Assembly: GCA_010279815.1 (NCBI GenBank)
Contig: QEOQ01000534.1
Coordinates: 382,400-446,399 of the forward strand
Length of the DNA: 64,000 nt
Direction: 5' to 3'
From: Brachionus plicatilis
Lineage: Eukaryota > Rotifera > Eurotatoria > Ploima > Brachionidae
This document shows, one piece after another, positions 1-9,172 of the stretch (position 1 is its first letter; each line of letters opens with the position of its first letter). A program made the position numbers and the translations under genes. The notes below the pieces were generated by a model. It was not told where the DNA came from, did not search any database, and saw nothing but the letters and a program-made list of their open reading frames with translations.

Positions 1-110
1 ATATTAGGAAATTTAAAAAATAAAATAATTTTGCCGAAAGATGAGTTTAAGACCTTTAATTTAATATATAATTCTATGTGGAAACTTTTTTCTTTAATAA
101 ATTGTAAAAG

Positions 111-847
111 GGCAAAATTTCAATGGAAACAGTGTATTGTTCTTTCAAACTTCTTTAAAAATTTTGTCTGCTTTACCATGCCTGCCAAATTATTGCCCAA
201 TGCCGGAAACTCCCAATATCGATAGAGTAATGGAAATGTTATACTAATAATTAGTAATTAATTTTTTATCCATAAAGTTAAAAGATCTTTTACAAAAATT
301 TTCTCATGATAATCCTGAGGAAGTTGATGCAACTACTTTACACCGGGACAATACACATAAGCTTTGCCAATGGTCCGAAAAAGTAGGCTGAGTGTTTATA
401 TCTCTTTTTCTTGCTGAGAGAAACATGCATTTAAAGCTGAAGTTGTAAATGAAATGCATGCAGTGAAAAAGATCTCTACCATAGTGGAAAAATAGAAAAT
501 CATCAAAATTGCACCTGATATGTAACTAAGTCACGAGATAAATTTTTGAGAAAATAATTATCTAAGCTAAATTAATATTCAAACAATTAAAATCTATTAT
601 TGAGTTCCATTCTCAGCAAGGAAATTCCGGGAAAATCAAAATTTAAGATTTCTTTTTTTTTAATTATTAATTAAAGATTCTAGCATTTTTGCCATCTATT
701 GACGATATGCCAGAAGAACATAATCATGTCAAAAATATTATTTGTCATTTCAAAGCTATCAAAAATTTTTACTTAACTTTACAAAATTGTGATTTTGAAT
801 TGCCACGACAGTTGGACCTTTTATTCTATTCAATCCAAATATATGAA
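111..847 (+). CDS. Candidate exons of an unrecognised gene
   Basis: Four open segments, 111-226, 278-382, 421-483 and 677-847, are each flanked by usable AG and GT dinucleotides. The last three join in phase 0 without a stop. The second segment translates to a polar peptide containing KFSHDNPEEVDATTL and ends in CQWSEK. The third continues with KHAFKAEVVNEMHAVKKI. The fourth contains SIDDMPEEHNHVKN. The composition is far more protein-like than the surrounding DNA. I do not recognise the family, and the 5' end probably lies outside the window. The 38 bp intron (383-420) is shorter than is typical here, and no clear terminal exon follows 847, so this could equally be a decayed gene copy. Confidence is low. 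Confidence 0.3.
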
Positions 848-1590
848 GTTAGATTAGTATTTTAGGCTCAATGAGTGCTGTGAACCTTAATTTTTTTATT
901 ATAAACTAGAGTAAAAAAGTCCTCAAAAGGGATTTTAATTTTTAGCAAAAAAATAATTTTATATTAATTCTGAGTCAAATAACCTACGATTTTTTCTTAA
1001 AATTAATGCTGAAAAATTTCTTAACAGTTATTGTGAAGAAAATTTATACATAAATTTAGGTTATCCGAGCTTAAATTTCAAGAATATTTGACTTTTATTA
1101 TTTATATAAATTTTTTATTATTATTTATTAAAATTAATGTCCCATGGACAAGTATAAAAAAAAAGAAAAAAAAAGTAGAATATAAATTTTTTATGGTTTA
1201 ATGTTGATTTAAAAAAATAATTTATGTTATTTTCACATTTCAATAAATTCATTTTTTGTGTTTTTCGTCATTTAAATACAAAGTTTTCGATTTTATGGAT
1301 CATTAAATTTCTTCCCAAAGCTGATAATTTTTTCATTCATGCCTTTCGAACCTTTCGCAATCTTTCGAAGGGTTTTTCCAATACAAAAATCTAAATTTGG
1401 AAATGATTCTTAACTTTTATTGTAATCTACTCCAATTACATACCACTTAAAACCGAGGGTTTATTCATCGGTTGACATTTCCGGTATTTTTTGAATTTTG
1501 TTAATGTAAACTTATTTGACTAAAGGTTCGCAGTACTCACTTAATCGTGAATTTTTTTTAATCAAATTTTTTTAAAAAATAAAGAGCATT
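848..1590. other. Intergenic, nothing recognised
   Basis: AT-rich sequence with homopolymer runs. I see no exon, RNA gene or repeat here. Any 5' UTR or promoter of the ORF starting at 1591 would lie in its last part. Confidence 0.5.
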
Positions 1591-2464
1591 ATGTCTATTG
1601 GATTTGTTCTATTTCGAGAGCATCCCGAAAGTATGAAAGCCATTACTGATAATTTAATTAAAGCAGTAAAATATGTGAAGAGATACGGTGGATATGGGTG
1701 CATAGTCTTTGGAAGTTTTGGTATTCGTACACTTAACAAATTCAATGCAATTTTAAGCGTAATAGACAGAAAATTGGGAGAATTTGGAATTAGAATAGCT
1801 GAATTTATTTCACAAATAAGTGAAATATTTTGTAAATACTGTGTTAATGATCATGAATTTATATTAAAAATTGGCTCATTTGTAAAAAATATCAAAGATA
1901 TATTTAAAAAAGCTTTTGGTTTTTTTAAAACTGATACAAAAACAAAACAAAAAACAAAACAAGGTTAAAAAGAACGCAAAGTTTAAGCGTAAACTGAGTA
2001 ATTTAAAAAATGTGATGAATTCTTTTGAAAAAAAAATGGACAAAGTGAAAAACAAGGAGAATGATTCAAGGAACTGGTCAAATGAAGATATTCAAGTTAA
2101 AGAGAGTCAGTCGCTTATGGAGGATAAAATTTCAGAAAAGGAAAATGAAATTTTTGAAGAAATTTCAACAATTGATACCATTTTTAAATATTTCAAAACC
2201 ATTTTTACCTTCTGGACTCCTCTACTGATAAACGAAGAGGAAATTTTAAATACAATATTAAGTTATTTTGACGAAGCTAATAAGATAATAAACAAATTTT
2301 GCAATCTTCATCCGCTTTACAAAATTTTATGTGGTAACAATTATTTAAGTAAATTAAAATTGACAATTAAAAATATAATAATCTATTTAATTAAAGCAGA
2401 ATTTAAGTTCAAATCTCCGAATTATTTTATCATTAAGTTTATTAAAGCTTTTATTGATCTGTAA
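1591..2464 (+). CDS. Hypothetical protein in two overlapping frames
   Basis: An ORF of 125 codons begins with ATG at 1591 and stops at 1966-1968. A second ORF in the next frame is open from 1916 to 2464. The two probably form one gene of about 280 residues. Removing a 31 bp segment that starts GTAAAA at about 1881 and ends AAAAAAG before CTTTTGG joins the frames exactly. A one-base indel in the A/C-rich stretch 1930-1965 would do the same. The first part holds short amphipathic helices. The second is Lys/Glu-rich (about residues 110-170) and then hydrophobic-helical. No family is recognised. Both ORFs are long for DNA this AT-rich, which argues for real coding. The alternatives are a tiny intron, a pseudogene or an assembly error. 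Confidence 0.42.
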
Positions 2465-3096
2465 TTAAATTTTATTTTTAAATAAAAATTTAATTTTTTA
2501 AATTAAATGATTGGATGCGTTTTAAATGATAATTAATTAAATTTTATCATTAATAAATCTTGAAATTTAATTCAATTTTTTTTGAATATTCTTTATTTCT
2601 CAATTTTCCATAATTAAATTAAATTTTTGAATTTTGAAATAACATTAATCTTTATAATTTCAACCTTTAATATTGATAATGGAATTCTAATAAAAAAAAA
2701 TTATAAAAATAAAATATCTTTGAAAAATTGATAATAAATGGCCAAAAATTGAGCATTTTATAAAGTTTAAATTTTAAAATGATAAGTATTCAAGTAGTAA
2801 TTTTCATTACTCAAAGTCAATTCAATTTTACTTTGATTCCACTAGTCGATTCCACATATATCAAGCGGCATAATTCTGAGAATACCTTCAAGGATGTCTT
2901 CACTTGTTTCAACAATATTTGTGAGTCAAGCCATCTAGACATGGCCAAAAATTCTCTCAATTTTTCTGGCCTTTTTATAAATCTCGCAAAGATTGATTGA
3001 TTTTTTATCATTTTATTTTTTATAAATCTCACAGAATGACTTCGAGCGTTGTCATGCTGTAAATTGTAAAAAAGCGCAAGTTAAATTTAAATTAAA
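2465..3096. other. Intergenic, nothing recognised
   Basis: Very AT-rich. Two short overlapping opposite-strand ORFs at 2779-3032 look like chance. No feature is supported. Confidence 0.5.
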
Positions 3097-3430
3097 AGGC
3101 ATTGTGAAATCTCAAACAAAACTTCCAATTTAAAAAGAAAAAAGAATTTTATAAGTTTTGTTCTGATGAAACAATGTGAAACAACTTTTGTTTCACCTAC
3201 TGCGGAATCCTGCAAAATATGTTCTTATTAATTGCCTTTTATATTTTAAATACTTTTAAATAGCGTGCAATTTTGCAGAATTTGTACAGATTTTGCATAA
3301 TTCCGCAGTAGGTGAATCAAAAGTTGTGTCACATTGTTTATTATGCAGAACAAGTTTTTAACATTTGAACAAAAGTTATAAAGTGTTTCTCTTTTTTGTA
3401 TTGGAAGTTTTGTATGAAATTTAACAATGA
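3097..3430. mobile_element. Foldback (long inverted-repeat) element, copy A
   Basis: The element begins AGGCATTGTGAAAT and ends in the near-complement ATGAAATTTAACAATG. Its two arms are inverted copies: GAAACAACTTTTGTTTCACC plus TGCGGAATCCTGCAAAAT on the left, and ATTTTGCATAATTCCGCA plus GGTGAATCAAAAGTTG on the right. The centre is a short AT-rich spacer around TTTTAAATAGCGTGCAATTT. Related elements lie at 50224-50577 and 57492-57837. No ORF is present, so it is a non-autonomous MITE-like element that would fold into a long hairpin. Confidence 0.7.
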
Positions 3431-4979
3431 CAAATTAAAAGCATTCTAATAGAATTGTGAATGTATGGAACAAAGGGTGGACTTTCGATTCATTTAATTT
3501 TTTTGAAGGGATAAAATATTGAAAAATTATTAGTAGTAGAAAATTAATCAAACAATTTTTTTCAGAATAATAATTTCTCGTTATTTTTCATTGACAATAA
3601 ATTGAAAAAATATTTAAAATTTTTGCTAAATCTACAAAAAATGAAATTTGTGTTTGAAAAAAAAATTATTTCCTAAAAATCTATTTTTAATTAATTTTAT
3701 TTAATCAAATTTTGTAATGTTTTCTAAATATTTTTCTATTAAAGTTTGCTAAATAATTTCTATGAAAAAAAATTCCATGAGTATATTTCTCCAAAAAATT
3801 TTTCTACCAAAATGATTTATATGTTTTGTTTTATTTTATTAATTTTTCTATGAGTTATTACATCACCGCAGCAAACTACCTAAATATTTTGTTAATGATC
3901 GTAGACTCATTTATTTTAAGATAAAGCTTGATAATTAGAAGAGTTGTTTAAAAGTCACAAGTCTCAAGTCAATTCCAAGTCCAGGCTTTTAAATTTTGAA
4001 TACTGAAGAAGAATTGTGAACACATTTATGCTAAAATTGTAAGAAAATTCTGATATATGGCAAATCTATTGCATTAGACAACTCAAGAGTATATTATTTT
4101 TTAAAATGAAGCCTGATCTAGCAAATTTAAAAACTGGGACTTTTAAACAACTCTGAAAATTAGACGGCGAAAAGTCAAGAAGCGATTTCTAAGGCTCAAT
4201 ATAGCTTTCCTCGGACATTGACCAAATCCCAGTTTAATTTTCTACTACACACAATTCACTCAGCTATACGGGTTTTAAATGGCCAATATGATCAGTTTTA
4301 TATTTAGGTCAGAGTTCTTCAAAATTTATAAATTAAAAGTAAAGTCAAATCATTTGATTTGGAAAAATTTGAATTTCATAAAAATATAACTACGACGAAA
4401 TTGAAGGCCTCCATTAATTTTTTTAAATAAAAAGGATTCAATATAATTCATTTATCATAAAAAAATTTGATATAAAGGAACTAGAAAAGTATTAAAAAGA
4501 GATGACGATCGATCAGGCTGTCGATTAATTGTTAAATTAATAAATTAGTTAATTTAATAAATTAGACTTTTATGAAATTTGCATTTTTCAACTATATTTT
4601 ACAATTTTTTACCAACTTTTACCTGTAAAAAATTTACTTTGAAGAAATTTTACGAAAATTTCGTAATTTTTCTTTTTTGGAAATTTATCAAAAAATTGGA
4701 AAATCAAATTTTTAATGGAAATATTCAAAAAAGAGCCAAAACGTACTTTTTTTAGCATTTTTGAAAATCCAAAAATTCAAGTTTTAATAATTACAAAACG
4801 TAATTTTACAAAAATAAGTTTACCTCATTTTACGTTATTTATCCGTATAATACATTTTTTTACATTATATATAATGATAATAATAATTTAGGCTATAGAA
4901 AAAGAATTTTATTTTTTTGATTATTCATCATTCTCTAACGGAGCAAAAGTTTTAGTAGCGCTTTTGTAGCCATTAATAA
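3431..4979. other. Intergenic, nothing recognised
   Basis: AT-rich sequence with no ORF above chance length. I see no RNA gene, tandem repeat or convincing transposon end. Confidence 0.5.
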
Positions 4980-5668
4980 CATTTATTTATTTTATTTATT
5001 TGTTTTCTGTACCGAGCTAAAGCTCCTTCAGAATAAGTTAAAAAGTAAAATAAAAAAAAAATAAAATAAAAATAAAATAAAAATAAAATTAAAGTTAATA
5101 AAATGAGATAAAAAAAAAGAATCAAAATAAAGTAAATAAGCTAAAAAAATGAAAGTTGAAAAGACATAAATTAACTAGAGTTAATTGATAGCATCTTTCA
5201 GTCTGACAACAAAGGTTTAATCCATTCAGTAAAATTTTATTTTCGTTCTATTCAATTGGCAATGTTCACTAATGAAGATTACTTCTATTTGTACAATTAT
5301 GTAAATATTTTACTAAAAGTCAATAAAACTTGATAATTATTTTTTTTATTTTTTTTTTTAATTTGCCTATGTGGCTGAAATAAATAAATAATAATAATAA
5401 TAATAATAAATTGGAAAAGATTGTTACATGTGGCACATGTTTGCATAGTTCAAGTTTCAGGAAAATAAGAAGAAATAGTAAGGTAGCAATTACACAATGG
5501 AGTTGGGTATTCAATATGTCTTGATTCTAAACCTTCTTTGTATTCCTTCATCAGTCTTTCAACCAATGCAATAGAATGACTCAGTAATGACTCAGTAATG
5601 ACTGTTAGTAATTTTAGTTTATTAAAAGCCTCATGATGCACGATGTTGGAGGGAGTATCATATTTACA
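4980..5668 (-). mobile_element. 5'-truncated LINE (non-LTR retrotransposon), 3' end
   Basis: Read on the minus strand, this encodes the last residues of a LINE reverse-transcriptase protein: HHEAFNKLKLLTV, then LVERLMKEYKEG, then CNCYLTISSYFPET and stop. A 3' UTR follows, including the complement of CTGTACCGAGCTAAAGCTCC and an A/T-rich tail. The same C-terminus and UTR occur in the longer copy at 40565-41870, which identifies the family. This copy lacks about 50 bp of coding sequence near 5585 and is interrupted by an insertion at 5173-5412. It is a dead relic. Confidence 0.8.
5173..5412 (+). mobile_element. Nested retroposon inserted in the LINE relic
   Basis: The sister LINE at 40.7 kb reads ...GACATAAATTGGAAAAGATTG uninterrupted. 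Here about 240 bp separate ACATAAATT from GGAAAAG, with AAATT repeated on both sides as a likely target-site duplication. The insert ends in GCTGAAATAAATAAAT followed by an (AAT)n run, the same tail style as other LINE ends in this window. It is a SINE or a 5'-truncated LINE 3' end. Confidence 0.65.
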
Positions 5669-5689
5669 ATAACAATAACATTTTTACAA

Positions 5690-6065
5690 TTTTTAAAATA
5701 AATATTAAGTTTATTTTTAAAACTGTTAGTTTTCGTTTTTTCGATTGGAAACTCGTTCCATAACTTTGACACTCGATTTGTAAGATTTGTAAGAAGTTGA
5801 ATCTACAGTTGTTATTTCACACCAATTGTTTTACAAATCTGTAATTGTGACGTTTTATAATGCCCTAGAATCCGATTCAAAGGATAATGCAAATCAATTG
5901 TGTCAATTTTTTTACAATTTTAAACTACTCAATCAAATCGCCTCTTATTCTTCTTTGTTCCAAACTGATTAAGTTCAGCTTCTCCAAACTATTCTCATAA
6001 CTAAGGTTTCTAAATTCACTTATGATTTTTGTTACTCTTATTTGAACACCTTCAATATAACGTAA
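5690..6065 (-). mobile_element. Degenerate LINE RT C-terminal fragment, second family
   Basis: Translated on the minus strand, the segment reads IEGVQIRVTKIISEFRNLSY, then EKLNLISLEQRRIRGDLIE, then several stops, then residues similar to SYGTSFQSKKRKLTV. This is the usual C-terminal region after the reverse-transcriptase domain in CR1/Jockey-like LINEs (pattern IEGVQRR.TK, LSLE.RR.RGDLI, WN.LP). In-frame stops show it is decayed. The sequence differs from the neighbouring LINE at 4980-5668. Confidence 0.65.
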
Positions 6066-6786
6066 ATATACGTAAAATATAGTCAAATCCTCGTAACCAA
6101 TCTGTACTGAATATATATTAATGAAGCCATAATTTTAAATCAATGTCTAAGTAAATCAGTGTCTAAGTAAATGATACTCAATTATTTTTCAACTTTTTTA
6201 AAACAAGATTAACCCTAACGAGCTTTTTATTTCAATTATTTTCTATAAACTAAACACAAATAAAGTTATAAGTTTTTTAATCCACTTAACTAAATATAGT
6301 ACACAAATTTTACGTCAAATTTGGTATTCATAAAGTTGAAATTATCTGACATTTTTATTAAATCAAGTATGAAAAAGAAAAATTCTAGATTATTATGGTT
6401 TCATTTAGAAATAGATGACTCTGTCGGAGAAACTAACACGGTAGACTAAATTTTAGATGATTTTAAATTAAAAATTGAAGCTTGTAGTCAATTTTATTTT
6501 TTAAGTATTGTGCATTATTTTGCATGAATAAAATTTTTGCAAAAATTAAATAAAAATCTTATTTTAATGATATACTTTGAGCATGATCATTTAAAAATAA
6601 CAGTGTTATTTTTATCGGGATTAACTTCATATTGCCTTTCAAATGGTGAATTTTTTAGTTAAAATTTTTAACTAAAAAGTTATTATCTGAATTTTTTTAA
6701 AAAAAATGGTTTCTGATACGAAACCTAGGACCCTAACATATATTTGCAGTTAACTGGGAAAGTACGCCAGTAAGCGGCCTTCTTTT
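6066..6786. other. Intergenic, nothing recognised
   Basis: AT-rich, with no supported gene. The last 60 bp are slightly less AT-rich and abut the 3' end of the minus-strand ORF at 6787. Confidence 0.45.
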
Positions 6787-7197
6787 TTAAGCTACCTTCT
6801 TTCCATTTAAAAGCATCATTTGGTAACTAAACTTAAACTGTTCAAATGTATTCCAGCATTTTTCGGTAACATCGCTAAGATTCTCTTTAGTTATTTTATT
6901 GTCATCGCTAGCTAGACAATGATACTCTATATAATTATTAATTTTGCGTTTATCCCAATTGTAGCCAGAAGTCTGATTCAACTCAATCGTAACAATATTG
7001 TTGAATCTTTTATCATTTTGTTTATACTCAATTGATAATTTAACAACTTTTTCCAAACACAATTTCAAAAATTTACCAATTGGAAGTCTTTCGCGGAGTG
7101 TGTTTTCATTTTTAATAACGTTGTTGAAAGACTTTAAACAATTTCTAGTTGAAACAATAATTGATTGATTTTCAAAATAAAAATTAAATAATAGCAT
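6787..7197 (-). CDS. Hypothetical protein, 136 aa
   Basis: A minus-strand ORF of 136 codons runs from ATG (complement of 7195-7197) to TAA. At this base composition a stop is expected about every 12 codons, so the length is mildly significant. Composition is mixed and polar: SFNNVIKNENTLRERLP, IELNQTSGYNWDKRKINN and LSDVTEKCWNTFEQF can be read. I see no signal peptide, membrane helix or family motif. It may be a small gene, a single exon or a fragment of an old mobile element, as its surroundings are transposon-rich. Confidence 0.3.
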   Translation of the reverse strand: MLLFNFYFENQSIIVSTRNCLKSFNNVIKNENTLRERLPIGKFLKLCLEKVVKLSIEYKQNDKRFNNIVTIELNQTSGYNWDKRKINNYIEYHCLASDDNKITKENLSDVTEKCWNTFEQFKFSYQMMLLNGKKVA

Positions 7198-7679
7198 ATA
7201 AAATTTTTTTTATACTTTTACTATTTTGCTTTGGCCAAAAATGACTTTTCTTGGCCATTAGCGTAGTTTTATTGATTTTGAAATGATAAGAATTAATTGT
7301 TTTTGACTTTTTCTTGGTTTTAATCCAAAAAAATCCATTCATAATCGATGAAATGATTTAAGAATGAAACAAAGATGAAAATTTCAAGTTTTTCATGACT
7401 ATTTGAAACCTAAACCCCTTTTTAAATAAATTGATAATTTCAAACTGTTCGGGTTTTGTTTTTAAATTTAAAAAAAAGAAAATAATTCAAATAAAATTGA
7501 TAAATTTTCTTAAATATTTATAATATTATCCTTATATAAACTCTTACGATATTTTTAAATAAAGTGTTCTATAGATGGGCTTTTAACCAAAAATAAGCTT
7601 TTAATCTAATGAAATATGACTAAACGATCTTGACATTTTTAAATTTTAAAAAATTCAATATTTAAATAAAGTTTTAACT

Positions 7680-8080
7680 AAAATAAAAGTGTGTTCCACA
7701 TCTTTCTTTTTTACGAGATACTTTTCACTAAAATTAATAATTTATTTCAATTGAATATTTTGAGAACTTGATTATTAAATTTTTTTTAAAACAATTATAA
7801 AAAAAAAGCTTTCAAAATATAAAATAAAAAATTCTTCAATTGTTCAATTCAGTTTCATGATCATTTCAGACAAGTCATTATTGCTTTTTCAATTTATATC
7901 TGGTATAATAATAAATCAATTTTATTTTGATCTACAGAAATTATAAGAATAAAAATTGATATTTTAAAATAAATACGATATAAAATAAATTGTATGTGAG
8001 AATAGCTTATTTAATGCTTTATGAATAAAAAGTGGCGAATAAACGTTATTTTAGTATTTTTACATAACATGGGGTTAGGT
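7680..8080. repeat. Dispersed ~400 bp repeat, copy 1
   Basis: The segment from GTGTTCCACATCTTTCTTTT to TTTACATAACATGGGGTTAG matches 14345-14705 along its length. Shared blocks include ACTAAAATTAATAATTTATT, TGTGAGAATAGCTTATTTAA and GCGA(A/G)TAAACGTTATTTTAG. Weaker similarity (GAAACC...AAACTGTTC) extends upstream to about 7404, against about 13497 in the other copy. It has no ORF and is an unclassified interspersed repeat. 7198-7679 otherwise holds nothing I recognise. Confidence 0.65.
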
Positions 8081-8179
8081 TAGCTCAATGGGTCTCAATG
8101 GAAAAATTAATACTCGATTAAGTCCTTTGAAAACTTTTGGTTAGGCAAAACAGACATAGATTAAAGACGGATTATGGCA

Positions 8180-8860
8180 CTTTTTGGAAAAATTAATAAA
8201 CGTGTTCTTACAGGTACAATTTTAATGAGAACAGAGTTGTGTTAAAAGGGAACGATTTTCCACAGAGTTTTTTGAATGCTAAATCAGTCAAAAGCTTCAA
8301 ATTAGGTATTGATAAAGAAGTGTTTGGAATGGTGCAGGTAAGACTGTGTATCAAAACATAGAAAAAAAAACATATTTTTTTTTATTTTTTTTGATAAATT
8401 ATTAAAAATAAAAAAAACTTAGAATAAAATAGCATAGAAAGCAAAAGCAATAAATTATTTTTAGCGTAAAATATCAAGATATTGAAAATTGATAACGATA
8501 GATAGATTTTTTAATTTTTTTTCTTTAATCTCTTTTATTTTAATCTTTTTTTAAAATAAAAGAGATTAAAGAAGGCTTTTGGCTTTTGGTTCTAGCCAAA
8601 AAATATGAACCGTAAATTTTTTTGGTTCTTTTTTATTTTAAAGATCTGTGCGGCAAAAACTAAAAGTCCTATAGCTAAGGTCTCAATTGCGCGTGAAAGA
8701 GCGTAAAATTTTGTTCTAAAAAACAGTTAAAGAAAGTTTATTTAATTATTCCTTCGTTTTCTAAGGGGTGGCCCGTGTTTTAGTAAAAAACAGGTATACC
8801 GTGTTTTAGCAATAACCCCTTTAAGGCGTTCATTGAAATAAATAAATAAAAAAAAATAAA
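8180..8860 (+). mobile_element. LINE 3' relic with A/T tail
   Basis: Plus-strand translation near 8213-8336 gives YNFNENRVVLKGNDFP and LNAKSVKSFKLGIDKEV. This matches the conserved end of CR1/Jockey-type LINE proteins (pattern ..R.V..WN.LP...VNAKSVNSFK..LD). About 500 bp downstream the segment ends in CGTTCATTGAAATAAATAAATAAAAAAAA, shortened here to its tail GAAATAAATAAATAAA, the typical 3' tail in this genome. It is 5'-truncated and decayed. Confidence 0.55.
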
Positions 8861-9172
8861 AAAATATCAAGTCATAGCTTTGACTTAAATTTTTGTGACT
8901 TGATTTTGTGTGAATTTTTTTTATTTTTCTATTTTTTTATTCAATCTCGCAGATAAAGCTCTGACTACTCAAATAAAAAATTTAAGAAAAAATTCTTTTT
9001 TTAAATGATTTATTAAATATTAAAAATATAACAATTACTAATTATAAAGAAATTAATTTTAAAAAACTTGATATTTGCTAAAATCCCTGAGAAAAACGAA
9101 TATTTTTTTACAATAAAATATATAAATACAAATAAAGTATACAAATAAACGGTTTTGTGCGTCCCTGAGGCC
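8861..9172. other. 3' flank of the lectin receptor gene
   Basis: AT-rich sequence downstream of the minus-strand gene ending at 9173. TTTATT at about 9009, the complement of AATAAA, may serve as its polyadenylation signal. Nothing else is recognised. Confidence 0.4.

Noticed and set aside
5390..5412. (AAT)n run as a microsatellite
   Set aside because: It is better explained as the tail of the nested retroposon.
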